Shown one piece after another: positions 25,847 to 33,973 of a stretch of 51,091 nucleotides of DNA (the first letter of the stretch is position 1; each line of letters begins with the position of its first letter). The notes beneath the pieces are model-generated. The model did no database searches, was not told the origin of the DNA, and saw only the letters and a list, made by a program, of their open reading frames with translations. The DNA is from Pirellula sp. (lineage in GTDB: Bacteria > Planctomycetota > Planctomycetia > Pirellulales > Pirellulaceae), in NCBI GenBank assembly GCA_025459355.1, contig JALOQS010000006.1:1-51091 (forward strand). Direction: 5' to 3'. Made by a program: the position numbers and the translations under genes.

Positions 25847-26823
25847 TTCAAAAGCAAGCGTGCAGCGTGGTTTATGGGAGAGGTGGATTCGATTTGAGAA
25901 TGCGGAAAGTCTCGTTTAACAGCTTCTGCGAGCCACCTACCGTGATCGTGATCTTTGGCGACGACCAACACGGTTGGTCCCCAACTGCTCTGTGCGGCGC
26001 CAAAGCAGCCGTGTTTTGCGAACAAGTCGACCAGTCGACCAATATCGGGAGTCCGGTAAATTCCGCCTTGGCATGCCGAGAAGATGTCCCCTGCGTAATA
26101 GCCATATTGCCCGACGGATAGATCCCATCGCTGCCAATCATGCGACTGTACGGCAGGTATGATGTCCGTTTCAATCAAGTCCAGCATGCGATCGCGATTA
26201 GGATTAGCATGCGAGGCGCATTGGTGGAACATCTGTTGCTCTGCATCACCTGAGTCGCCAGCTGTTGTAGAAACTCGAACTAAGAGTAGCTGCCAATCGG
26301 TTGGAAAGTCTAAGCGAATTGAATGACGTTCCAATTGGAACGACTGTCCGTAATCGACGATAAATCCTCCCTCCATGAAACCTTGTAGTCCGACGCATGA
26401 CCGAGCACCGCGGCCGGTTAAGCTCTTTAAGTGTTCCGTGTTGGCGATGGTGCGGCCGCAGGCATATTCGAGAATAGCGGTGACCGCACAGGCCACTTGA
26501 GTGCCTGAGCCTAAGCCGCAGTGCGGAGGAGCATTTTCATGAAGAATGATTTTTTGAAGAGGGAGTTTGGGTTCGTTGCGGAAGGCTTTCCATCGGTCGC
26601 ACAATTTATGGATCCGCGACGTCCAATAGTCATCGGCGATGACTTCTAGTTCGGACACGTCCGAAGTCAATCCAGGGAAGCCCTCGATTCGCGTTGAAGG
26701 CATCGCGGCCATGATTCCGATTCCCCCAAAGAGATTCGGCTCTTGAGTGGCAATCTCCATCAGGCCGAGGTGAAGCCGGCATCCGGTTTCGATGGTTATC
26801 GATTTTTCGTTGATCAGGTACAT
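25843..26823 (-). CDS. beta-RFAP synthase homologue (GHMP superfamily)
   Basis: A 326-residue homologue of beta-ribofuranosylaminobenzene 5'-phosphate synthase, the first committed enzyme of (tetrahydro)methanopterin biosynthesis, which condenses PRPP with 4-hydroxybenzoate or 4-aminobenzoate. It opens with the family pattern TGCRLHLGLMEIA (residues 13-25) and FGGIGIM; the GHMP phosphate loop is PPHCGLGSGTQVA around 99-111; then SCVGLQGFMEGGFIVDYGQ and a C-terminal HGCFGAAQSSWGPTV. Planctomycetes are among the few bacteria with tetrahydromethanopterin-linked C1 genes, so the assignment fits; the archaeal/methylotroph name would be mptG. It sits upstream of gluQRS with a 4-bp overlap. No other C1 gene is visible in the window. 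Confidence 0.88.
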   Translation of the reverse strand: MYLINEKSITIETGCRLHLGLMEIATQEPNLFGGIGIMAAMPSTRIEGFPGLTSDVSELEVIADDYWTSRIHKLCDRWKAFRNEPKLPLQKIILHENAPPHCGLGSGTQVACAVTAILEYACGRTIANTEHLKSLTGRGARSCVGLQGFMEGGFIVDYGQSFQLERHSIRLDFPTDWQLLLVRVSTTAGDSGDAEQQMFHQCASHANPNRDRMLDLIETDIIPAVQSHDWQRWDLSVGQYGYYAGDIFSACQGGIYRTPDIGRLVDLFAKHGCFGAAQSSWGPTVLVVAKDHDHGRWLAEAVKRDFPHSQIESTSPINHAARLLLK

Positions 26824-26882
26824 CGGTTCAGTGGCATGTTTTTTCGACCGTGGCCGGAGGATACAGTTCGTTCAACAAGTTT

Positions 26883-27458
26883 TTAAGAGTCGATTTCCGC
26901 AGCTGCCAGAACCATGGAGTCTTCGCGACTGCCGTTCCATTTCGGAATCTCTACTTTCGAGGCCATCCAACCTGCGTGAACGATGACCCCGCGACCAGCG
27001 TTGCCACCCAGTAGTTTCCAGCGCACCGGGGACAAATGCTCTGGCAGGTCAATCGACACACCTTCTTTGGCGGAAAGCAAAGGTTTAATCTCGAGCATTT
27101 TGTCCAGGGATTTCCGAGTGTCTCGCAGAACGTCGCGAGCAGCCGCCCCGATTTGAGCATCGGTATACATATCGAGAGACTCGTGGACCAAGTCGAGAAA
27201 GCGAGCTTCGCGCTGGAGAGTGCTGAGCAGCGTGAGGGCGTCACTCCGTCCGCCAGCGTCTTTTGGGGCAGTCTCTTTTTGAGCGGCGGTAGGATTCTTG
27301 AGAGGGGATTGGGGTACGACCGGGTTAGCGGTTGAGATCGTCGGTCTCCCATCGGTTTGCTTCGTGTCTTTTGCGTTGAGTACTTCAGCGATTTTTTTGG
27401 CGATCGCCGGGTTGAATAGGGTGGAGAAAAATGCTTTTAGGGCTAAAAACAATCGCAT
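26883..27458 (-). CDS. DUF2760 protein
   Basis: A 191-residue protein with an N-terminal hydrophobic or amphipathic stretch (MRLFLALKAFFSTLFN), a polar Pro/Thr-rich linker to about residue 70, and a C-terminal domain containing ALTLLSTLQREARFLDLVHE and VRWKLLGGNAGRGVIVHAGW, which I recognise as DUF2760. The family occurs in planctomycetes and proteobacteria, sometimes beside Hsp70-like genes; its role is unknown. The gene shares its upstream region with the SprT-like gene on the other strand and is 59 bp upstream of the beta-RFAP synthase gene, so it may head that minus-strand operon. Confidence 0.8.
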   Translation of the reverse strand: MRLFLALKAFFSTLFNPAIAKKIAEVLNAKDTKQTDGRPTISTANPVVPQSPLKNPTAAQKETAPKDAGGRSDALTLLSTLQREARFLDLVHESLDMYTDAQIGAAARDVLRDTRKSLDKMLEIKPLLSAKEGVSIDLPEHLSPVRWKLLGGNAGRGVIVHAGWMASKVEIPKWNGSREDSMVLAAAEIDS

Positions 27459-27500
27459 ACAAAGTCTCGACGGAAACGAGGAGTGTCTAATATTCCCGTC

Positions 27501-27506
27501 AGTATA
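27501..27506 (-). promoter_or_regulatory. candidate -10 element for the DUF2760 operon
   Basis: The minus strand reads TATACT, 5/6 to the sigma-70 -10, about 43 bp before the ATG at 27458. No good -35 is visible. It pairs with the opposite-strand -10 at 27552 in a 192-bp divergent region. Confidence 0.33.
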
Positions 27507-27551
27507 CCCAGGGAAGGCGGAATGTTGCAGGTGCGAATCTGCTGGTCATTC

Positions 27552-27560
27552 TGCTATACT
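27552..27560 (+). promoter_or_regulatory. candidate extended -10 promoter for the SprT-like gene
   Basis: TGCTATACT matches an extended -10 (TGn plus TATACT). Transcription would begin near 27567, about 84 nt before the ATG at 27651. No -35 is evident, which is normal for extended -10 promoters. Confidence 0.42.
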
Positions 27561-27603
27561 GTCGCGCGGGCCGGGATAGGTCTCATGGGCCAGTCGTGGA
27601 ATC

Positions 27604-27647
27604 GGTGAGCAGAAATAGGTGAGCAGAGAAGTAGGTTAGCAGGAAGC
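27604..27647 (+). repeat. three tandem GGTKAGCAG units in the leader of the SprT-like gene
   Basis: GGTGAGCAG at 27604, again at 27618, and GGTTAGCAG at 27634 follow one another at 14-16 bp spacing, each trailed by an A/G-rich tail. The last tail (AGGAAG) is the apparent ribosome binding site of the gene at 27651, so the leader contains three related Shine-Dalgarno-like elements. Confidence 0.55.
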
Positions 27648-27650
27648 GAA

Positions 27651-28544
27651 ATGTTTGACCCTAAAGCCAAGCCGACGAATCCCGCACCAGCATCCGGCCC
27701 ATCAGCTTCGTCGTCTGGCCAATCTGCTTCGCAAAAAAGTGGCGAGGCTCACGCGATAGGCCTACGGATTGCGCGAACCAAGCGGCTTGGGGAGCTATTA
27801 TTTCAAACGCCGGGTGCATGGGCAGATCGGGCTGAGAAGCAAAAGCGAATTGCAGACAAAGTGCTTTCGCGTTCCAAGGTTATGCGGGGAGCAAATTTTC
27901 AGAAAGTCTCCCGAGAGGACTTGGAGTTAATGGCTTACGCGTATGACGAGCTCTTTCTCGATGGGGTCGCATTACCCATCGCAGAGTCGTTTGGGCTTTC
28001 GTTCCGATTGAGTTCCCGCATGACACGAGCGGGGGGCAAAACCACTAGAACCATTTTTCCCCCGACCGCTGGCAAGCCGGCTCGAATTCACTTTGAAATT
28101 GCGATCTCAACCTCTTTATTGTTTCAATCATTCCGACCGGGTGACGGTGCGATACGGGTGTGCGGATACGACTGTTTTGACCGATTGACCGCGATGCAAC
28201 GAATCGTTGAGCACGAGTTACTTCATCTGTGCGAGATGCTAGTATGGAATCAGAGCGATTGCGGCGCCAATCGTTTTCAGTCCATTGCCAGAAGCATGTT
28301 CCGTCATACGGAATTTCGCCATGAATTGGTGACGCAGCAAGAGCGTGCAGCCAAGCAATTCAACGTCAAAACCGGGGACCAGGTCGCTTTTCGATATCAA
28401 GGGAAAGTGCTCACCGGGATCGTCAATCGCATCACAAGGCGAGCCACTGTTTTGGTCGAAGATCCGCGAGGAGAGCGGTTTACCAATGGCAAGACTTACG
28501 TAAAGTACTATGTTCCCATTCAGGCCTTGCGAGCCATCTCGTAG
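27651..28544 (+). CDS. SprT-like zinc metalloprotein
   Basis: A 297-residue protein. Residues 1-35 are a Pro/Ala/Ser/Gln-rich disordered tail. The SprT-like domain covers about 90-230: LMAYAYDELFLDGVALP matches the family's first helix, the zinc motif HELLH is at 188-192 with Glu189 as catalytic base, and a third histidine ligand is probably H219 or H224 in HTEFRH. The C-terminal 65 residues (FNVKTGDQVAFRYQGKVLTGIVNRITRRAT) form a small beta domain resembling an SH3-like or KOW-like fold, also seen in other SprT-like proteins of planctomycetes. Eukaryotic SPRTN cleaves DNA-protein crosslinks; bacterial SprT substrates are unclear. The start has the ribosome binding site AGGAAG. Confidence 0.85.
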   Translation: MFDPKAKPTNPAPASGPSASSSGQSASQKSGEAHAIGLRIARTKRLGELLFQTPGAWADRAEKQKRIADKVLSRSKVMRGANFQKVSREDLELMAYAYDELFLDGVALPIAESFGLSFRLSSRMTRAGGKTTRTIFPPTAGKPARIHFEIAISTSLLFQSFRPGDGAIRVCGYDCFDRLTAMQRIVEHELLHLCEMLVWNQSDCGANRFQSIARSMFRHTEFRHELVTQQERAAKQFNVKTGDQVAFRYQGKVLTGIVNRITRRATVLVEDPRGERFTNGKTYVKYYVPIQALRAIS

Positions 28545-28624
28545 AACGAACGCTCAATGTGGCGTGGTCAGTCTGGGATTCAGGAGTTGACGCGGATCGT
28601 AACCTTACTGAGTAAAAGCAATTC

Positions 28625-28633
28625 TGGTAGAAT
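28625..28633 (+). promoter_or_regulatory. candidate extended -10 promoter for the rhomboid gene
   Basis: TGGTAGAAT fits an extended -10 (TGn plus TAGAAT, 5/6). It would give a leader of about 48 nt before the ATG at 28688. No matching -35. Confidence 0.4.
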
Positions 28634-28687
28634 CCGGCGGCAATACTTTGAAATGAAGTCCTTTTAAACTCGAAGACAGACATTTTA

Positions 28688-29641
28688 ATGCGACACCTTA
28701 CAGACTTGGACTCACGAGAAAACGCGGAGAATTTCGTCGCTTATCTCATCACGATAGGTGTGTCCACGCACGTAGAACAAGAGTCAGGAGTTCCGTCGCG
28801 GTGGTCTGTGTGGATCAAAGAGGAAGATAAGCTTTCATTAGCGAGGAGTGAGCTAGACGCATTCCGTGCTGATCCAGCGAACCCTAAGTACGCCCAATCC
28901 AAGGCGAGAGCGAATGCGATTTTGGAAGAGCAGCGTGCGCTACAAAAGCAGCGAGAGAAAAACCTCAAGCAGATTCGCTCGACCTCTTCGACAATGAGCA
29001 GTGCGAGGCTCAACAACCGCGCCATGCCTCCAGTCACCTTGGGGTTGATCGTCGTGTGTGTGATATTCGGCTTTCTGACAGGGTTCGGCCGGGCAAACCA
29101 AAACGATAAGCTCGGATGGACCATTATGAGCAACTTTAGGTTTGTTGATTTCAAGTTGTTTGACGAGACAGGCGACCCGGCGGCGTCCTTAAAGAAATTT
29201 GAAATCTGGAGAATTTTCACCCCTGCCCTGTTACATGGAAATGCGATTCACCTTTTGGTCAACATGTTGTCGCTCGCTTCCTTGGGACGCTTGGCGGAAC
29301 GACTGGAGGGAAAGGGGAAATACATTGCCATCATGTTGATTTGTGCCTTGGGGGCTCATTTGCTTCAGGGGCTCATGCCGCCCACCATACTGGGAATGAA
29401 GGCCATCGGCGGAACACCATTTTTCGTGGGCATTTCAGGGGTCGTCATGGGGTTGTTTGGCTATTTGGCCGTGAAAACGAAGATTAGAAGTGATCTTGGG
29501 ATTTACTTCCCTCCCGACTCCTATTTCATGGTCGGATTCATCATTGTGGTTGGGTTGATCGGGGCGATGCCTTTTGCCAATCTTGCTCATATTGGCGGGT
29601 TGCTGACGGGTGCGATCCTCGGGTATTTCTGGAATCGGTAG
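28688..29641 (+). CDS. rhomboid-family intramembrane serine protease
   Basis: A 317-residue rhomboid with a cytosolic N-terminal domain of about 100 residues, comparable to that of GlpG, and then six or seven hydrophobic segments. The WR motif is in FEIWRIFTPALLHGN (170s), the second-helix HxxxN is in HGNAIHLLVN (about 183-192), the nucleophile is S250 in the GISG motif, and the catalytic histidine is H301 in NLAHIGGLLTG. All catalytic residues are present, so it should be active in cutting membrane proteins within or next to the bilayer. The N-terminal part ends in a charged, probably helical stretch (EEQRALQKQREKNLKQ). Substrates are unknown. Monocistronic with its own promoter candidate. 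Confidence 0.94.
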   Translation: MRHLTDLDSRENAENFVAYLITIGVSTHVEQESGVPSRWSVWIKEEDKLSLARSELDAFRADPANPKYAQSKARANAILEEQRALQKQREKNLKQIRSTSSTMSSARLNNRAMPPVTLGLIVVCVIFGFLTGFGRANQNDKLGWTIMSNFRFVDFKLFDETGDPAASLKKFEIWRIFTPALLHGNAIHLLVNMLSLASLGRLAERLEGKGKYIAIMLICALGAHLLQGLMPPTILGMKAIGGTPFFVGISGVVMGLFGYLAVKTKIRSDLGIYFPPDSYFMVGFIIVVGLIGAMPFANLAHIGGLLTGAILGYFWNR

Positions 29642-29767
29642 ACGCAAAGCGGCAATCTTTTTCGGAAATCTTGTTACCAGTCTGGTCCAACAGCGTGTGG
29701 ATGACTTAAATTACAGGGACTGCACGCGCCCTTTACGATTGTCCCAACTGTGTGGGGATTGAGGTTT

Positions 29768-31285
29768 ATGTTGAAAAAAGGGATTCTTCGATCTGCAACG
29801 ACGAAGGCCAAGGTTGTGTTATTGGCGTTGGGCTTGATTGCCGCGACCCTGATGACCTCTAGGCTGTCCGCGTTCGCTAACACGTGTCCGTTTTGTTCTG
29901 CCTCAGGTCAAACGATGCGTCAAGAAATGGAGACGATGGACGTCGTCGCATTGGCATCGCTTGTAAAGGTCTCGGAAACACAGACCGATTCGCTAGGTAC
30001 GTTCCGAATAGAGAAGATCATCAAGGGGGAGTTGTACTCCAAGATCGGCGCGACCGTTGAGGCGACCTACTACGGCCCGCCAGAATCGAAGAAGATGTTT
30101 TTGATTCAGGGGGTCGACCCCAAGAGTTTCGTATGGTCCGCACCCATCGCCCTAACGGAAGAAGCGAAAGATTACTTGGGCAAGCTATTAACCCTTTCCG
30201 AGGAACCCGTAGAGCGATTAGCGTTTTACCAAGACTATTTCGAGCATCCAGACTTTTTGTTGTCGAGAGATGCTTATGATGAATTTGCTCAGACACCTTA
30301 CGAAGAAGTCGTTAAGCTCAAGCCTAGAATTCAGCGTCAGCGTTTGATCGATTGGATAAACGATCCCGCCATTTCGGTCGATCGCAAGCGACTGTATTAC
30401 ACGTTGGTAGCCATTTGTGATGTCAAGGAAGACGCGAAATGGATGGAGGCCAAGATTAAGAGCGTCGATGAAAAGGAACGCAAAGCATTGGACGCACTAT
30501 CGGCCGCTTATTTGTCGTTGGTTGGAACCGACGGGTTAGGCGTCTTGGTCGAAAACTATTTGAAGAATGAAGATTCCGATTACGTCGATGTTTATGCAGT
30601 CGTAGGTGCTCTTAGATTTCATGCAACCGAAGGCCAAAAGATCGAACCGCTCAAGGTTGCCGACGCTATGTCCAAGTTGCTTGATCGACCAGATTTAGCG
30701 GATCTCGTAATCCCGGACCTCGCAAGACTCGAGGATTGGCGGCATCTGGATAAATTAATGACTCTCTTCAAACAGGCCAAAAAGCCAGATGATTGGTTGA
30801 TACGTTCTCCTGTCATCAACTTCATGAGGGCTTGTCCGTTACCCGAGGCCGAGGCCATGTTGGCGGAGATGGAAAAAATCGACCCGGCTTCGGTCAAGCG
30901 GGCCAAGACCCATTTCCCGATTCCCAAAGCAGAAAAGCCCGCTCCCAAAGATCTGAGTAAGGTTCGATCGATCCGCGAGGGCTGGTCAAAGTTGAGCGAT
31001 AAGCACGTGGGGGTTGCGGAAACCGATATTCTGGTTGGAAAGGCCTATCGCAGGGAACAAGGGGCTCAGCCCAATCAGTTGCCCAGCCTACCGCAATGGC
31101 GCAAAGATGTCAGGGTTGCCTATTTGGATCATGACGTTCGAGATCAGTCCCGCGAGATGGATTCGCAGATCAAAAACGAAAGCTCAAAGAGTTCGAACCA
31201 TCCGTTTGGATTGTTCGTAATTATGGTCGCGACGTCCTTAGCTGGACTGGCGATGTGGTATGTTGGAACGGGTGGATTACGATAA
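29768..31285 (+). CDS. exported membrane-anchored protein with N-terminal CPFC motif
   Basis: A 505-residue protein of a type I associate with planctomycetes. A signal peptide (about 12-37) is followed directly by NTCPFCSASGQTM, a CxxC motif at 40-43. The segment ALASLVKVSETQTDSLGTFRIEKIIKGELY resembles the beta-sandwich start of small metalloprotease-inhibitor-like domains, but I cannot assign it. The middle is helical and repeat-like (residues about 180-370), perhaps HEAT-like (DYVDVYAVVGALRFH, LADLVIPDLARLEDWRHLD). A C-terminal transmembrane helix (FGLFVIMVATSLAGLAMWYVG) closes the protein. ATG 29768, with GAGG just upstream, is preferred over an in-frame GTG at 29750. The next gene (31415), also a membrane protein with a cysteine motif, may be its partner. 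Confidence 0.75.
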   Translation: MLKKGILRSATTKAKVVLLALGLIAATLMTSRLSAFANTCPFCSASGQTMRQEMETMDVVALASLVKVSETQTDSLGTFRIEKIIKGELYSKIGATVEATYYGPPESKKMFLIQGVDPKSFVWSAPIALTEEAKDYLGKLLTLSEEPVERLAFYQDYFEHPDFLLSRDAYDEFAQTPYEEVVKLKPRIQRQRLIDWINDPAISVDRKRLYYTLVAICDVKEDAKWMEAKIKSVDEKERKALDALSAAYLSLVGTDGLGVLVENYLKNEDSDYVDVYAVVGALRFHATEGQKIEPLKVADAMSKLLDRPDLADLVIPDLARLEDWRHLDKLMTLFKQAKKPDDWLIRSPVINFMRACPLPEAEAMLAEMEKIDPASVKRAKTHFPIPKAEKPAPKDLSKVRSIREGWSKLSDKHVGVAETDILVGKAYRREQGAQPNQLPSLPQWRKDVRVAYLDHDVRDQSREMDSQIKNESSKSSNHPFGLFVIMVATSLAGLAMWYVGTGGLR

Positions 31286-31414
31286 TCTCTGCAAACTCCT
31301 CGACGGAAGCACAGGGAGCGAGTCTTCATCGTCCCGTCCACGGCAGCGTTTCCGGCAGCGTCCTCCTCGATTCATCCCCTATCAATCTCATTTGTCGATA
31401 GACTAGCACTTGTC

Positions 31415-32101
31415 ATGTCAACACTAATTGAAGAGCCTGTCGAAGCCACGGAGCCCGTCGCGGGTGGCGAGGATTTTGATTACAAGGCGTTAAGTCGGGC
31501 TGCTGTCATCTCGGTAATTTTTGGACTGTTCGGCTTTTTCGCTTGGGAATCTCCGTACCTTATCGTCTTGCCCGCCTTGGCGGTCGCGTTAGCCTTTTCT
31601 GGATTGAGTGCGATTCGGCGTTTTCAAGACGAGTTGACCGGAAAGAACATTGCGTTATTGGGGCTTGCGCTCGGTTCGCTGATGATGGTGGTCGCGCCGG
31701 TCAAGCATACTTACGTTTATCTGACCGAGGTGCCGGACGGTTACGAAAGAGTTTCGTTCGGAGTATTAAAGAGTCCGAGCGGGGCTCCCGATGCCCCCAC
31801 ATCGGAAGCGGTTCGATTGGACGGTCAGAAGATCTTCTTAAAGGGTTACATCCATCCAACGTCCCTTTCGAGCAAGAATTCGAAATCGTTCATTCTTGTA
31901 CCCGATTGGGCCACATGCTGCTTCGGTACGCAACCTCCTTTGACGCACATGATCGAAGTCCACTTGGTCAACGACAAGTACGCCAGCAAATCGTTCCGTC
32001 AGCATTCGCTCGCTGGCACGTTTACCGTAATCCCTCAGGGCAAGGCGGTTGAAGGGTTTACGGGAGTTTACTACCAGTTGGAAGCAGAGCACTTCCAATA
32101 G
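31415..32101 (+). CDS. DUF3299-like membrane-anchored protein
   Basis: A 228-residue protein. Residues 1-24 are acidic, then three hydrophobic segments appear at about 30-105 (ISVIFGLFGFFAWESPYLIV, VLPALAVALAFSGLSAI, IALLGLALGSLMMVVAP), resembling a DUF4190-type membrane domain. The exported C-terminal half contains LDGQKIFLKGYIHPT, SFILVPDWATCCFGTQPPL and THMIEVHLV, the pattern of DUF3299, with vicinal cysteines in a C-C-F-G motif. DUF3299 proteins are periplasmic and sometimes linked to metal transport systems, with no proven activity. It lies 129 bp after the CPFC protein gene on the same strand. Confidence 0.72.
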   Translation: MSTLIEEPVEATEPVAGGEDFDYKALSRAAVISVIFGLFGFFAWESPYLIVLPALAVALAFSGLSAIRRFQDELTGKNIALLGLALGSLMMVVAPVKHTYVYLTEVPDGYERVSFGVLKSPSGAPDAPTSEAVRLDGQKIFLKGYIHPTSLSSKNSKSFILVPDWATCCFGTQPPLTHMIEVHLVNDKYASKSFRQHSLAGTFTVIPQGKAVEGFTGVYYQLEAEHFQ

Positions 32102-32422
32102 CCAGATAGCCCGCCGGCATCTTGTGCAGGGTTATCTACCCGGCTGGGCTTAGTCTCTATTGGGCTGAGTCTCTACTGGCCATGTTCATCGTTGGTTATG
32201 GAATGGAGCACCGGGAGAGATAGCACTAGAAATCGATCGTAACGATTATTCCGTTATTGCCACTTTGTCTACGCAACCGTTGGACAATCTGCACGGGGGA
32301 TGAGATGATGATTGAACATCGCTCCGCCGGCAATTACCGTGAAGGTAGCTCTATTTTGATCTAGTAGTAGCCTCGTTGTTGGCGACTCCGAAAATCAGTC
32401 CCGATTCCACCGGTTGTAACAT
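32102..32422. other. intergenic stretch before the polysaccharide genes
   Basis: No gene is seen in these 321 bp. The left part carries a 16-bp tandem duplication (32145-32176). The right part contains AT-rich patches but no convincing promoter hexamer pair; the promoter of the Wzz-like gene must lie here if the gene is not read through from upstream. Confidence 0.6.
32145..32176. repeat. 16-bp tandem duplication
   Basis: TGGGCTTAGTCTCTAT (32145-32160) is followed directly by TGGGCTGAGTCTCTAC (32161-32176), two mismatches in 16. A third partial unit (TGG) follows. Probably a simple replication slippage product. Confidence 0.6.
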
Positions 32423-33964
32423 ATGATCGCTGATTCATTGACAGTCGATTCACAAGAAGTAGTTGGCAAGTTATGGCGTGCTAAATGGAAGCTTTTGGCG
32501 TTCCAAGTCATGGTGGCAATCGCTTGTTTGAGCGTCATTCTTTTTTGGCCTCGCGGGTATCTATCCGAGGCCAGGATTTTTCTGCAGCTTGGCAAAGAGT
32601 CCGTTGCCTTGGATCCGACCGCCACATCTAGTGGGAGTATGGTGAATGTCCAATCGAGCACTCGCGAAGACGAGATCATTACGGCGTTGGACATTTTGCA
32701 AAGCCGCGAATTGGCTTCTAAAGTCGTCGACTCACTTACGCCGGAAATCGTGCTGGGGCAGTCGGCTGATGGGGAATCGACTGGCGGCATCGCAGCGTCT
32801 TTAAAGGGCATTCTCAATCAAGCGGTGGACGTCGTTCGCCAGATCGATCCACTTTCCGATCGAGAGAGAGCGATCATTAGCATTGAAAAGAATCTCAAGG
32901 TGACGGCAGAGCGCAAGTCAGAAGTCGTCGTTTTGAAGTTTGAGGCCAAGTCGCCACAGCTCGCTCAAATGATTTTGGCCACGTTGGTTGAGAGCTATAA
33001 AGAAGAGCACATGAGAATTCACAGAACGGATGGGTCTCAGAAATTCTTCTCCGAGCAGCAAGCGGTGCTTTCGAAAGAGTTGGATGAAATCAACGAACGG
33101 TTGCGATTAGAAAAAAATCGAATGGGATTGGCATCAATCTCAGGGCAACGCGATTTACTAGAGGTGCGAAATAAAGATGTGTCTTTGAGTTTTGCAGAGA
33201 CCGAACGAGCGAGGGCGTCCGTGAACGCGCGCATTGAAAAGCTAACCGAAGATTTGACCCATGTTCCGGAACGGATTAACAGCACCGAAGTGGTTAAGCC
33301 TAATTCAGCGACGGACATGCAAGCTCAGCAGTTGTACACGCTTCAACTGCAAGCGACCGAATACGAAACCAAATACCAATCCGACCATCCCAAACTGATT
33401 GCGATTCGCAAACAAGTTAAGGAAGCAGAAGAGAATTATCTCAAGAAGGAATCGAAAAGCCAAGAAGTTACCGACGACATCAACCCGATTCATCGCGACT
33501 TGACTTTGGATCTTCTCAAGTCCGAATCGGAGCGTGCGGGCATCGAAGCCAAGCTCAATGATCTGGCGCTGCAACGAGAGAGCGTGCTGGAGCAACTTAA
33601 GCAGCTAAACCAGTTTGAGATCCTGATCACAGACCTTGAGCGAGAACGCAATGTGCGCGAAGCAAAGTATGTTTCGTACACGAATAGCCTTGAAGAAGCG
33701 CGACTCAACAAAGAATTGGAGGTTAGCCGAATCTCCAGCGTGGTAACGGCACAAGAAGCGACGCTGCAAGAGCGACCTGTCACACCATCCAAGGTGATGG
33801 TTGTTCTTTTTGGTGCTGGTTTGCTGTTCGCTGGAACACTTTTCTTAGCCTTTGTTTTTGTGAAACTCGATGATCGTCTCATGACCCCGGAAAGTGTTCG
33901 TCGCAACACGGGACTCGAGGTATTGTGCACGCTTCCTAAACTGAAACAACTCTCTAGATCGTAG
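32423..33964 (+). CDS. Wzz/GumC-type polysaccharide chain-length or export co-polymerase
   Basis: A 513-residue PCP-type protein. Near the N-terminus is a transmembrane helix (LLAFQVMVAIACLSVILFW, about 29-47) followed by the Wzz-domain strand YLSEARIFLQLGKES. A long periplasmic helical region follows with strong coiled-coil character (about 210-430; for example EQQAVLSKELDEINERLRLEK), including a GNVR-type segment (NQFEILITDLERERNVREAKY). The second transmembrane helix (VMVVLFGAGLLFAGTLFLAFVFV) lies near 455-480, followed by KLDDRLMTPESVRRNTGLEVL, the PCP-2 C-terminal cytosolic tail. Such proteins set chain length or gate export of exopolysaccharide. It is nine bases upstream of a P-loop partner, as in split GumC/BY-kinase systems. 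Confidence 0.9.
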   Translation: MIADSLTVDSQEVVGKLWRAKWKLLAFQVMVAIACLSVILFWPRGYLSEARIFLQLGKESVALDPTATSSGSMVNVQSSTREDEIITALDILQSRELASKVVDSLTPEIVLGQSADGESTGGIAASLKGILNQAVDVVRQIDPLSDRERAIISIEKNLKVTAERKSEVVVLKFEAKSPQLAQMILATLVESYKEEHMRIHRTDGSQKFFSEQQAVLSKELDEINERLRLEKNRMGLASISGQRDLLEVRNKDVSLSFAETERARASVNARIEKLTEDLTHVPERINSTEVVKPNSATDMQAQQLYTLQLQATEYETKYQSDHPKLIAIRKQVKEAEENYLKKESKSQEVTDDINPIHRDLTLDLLKSESERAGIEAKLNDLALQRESVLEQLKQLNQFEILITDLERERNVREAKYVSYTNSLEEARLNKELEVSRISSVVTAQEATLQERPVTPSKVMVVLFGAGLLFAGTLFLAFVFVKLDDRLMTPESVRRNTGLEVLCTLPKLKQLSRS

Positions 33965-33973
33965 CGAATCAAC

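Noticed and set aside
25612-26121. 169-codon plus-strand frame across the gluQRS/beta-RFAP synthase overlap
   Set aside because: Antisense to two clear enzymes; no domain seen.
32145-32176. Considered as an attachment site of a mobile element
   Set aside because: It is only a 16-bp tandem pair, with no integrase, tRNA or second distant copy.
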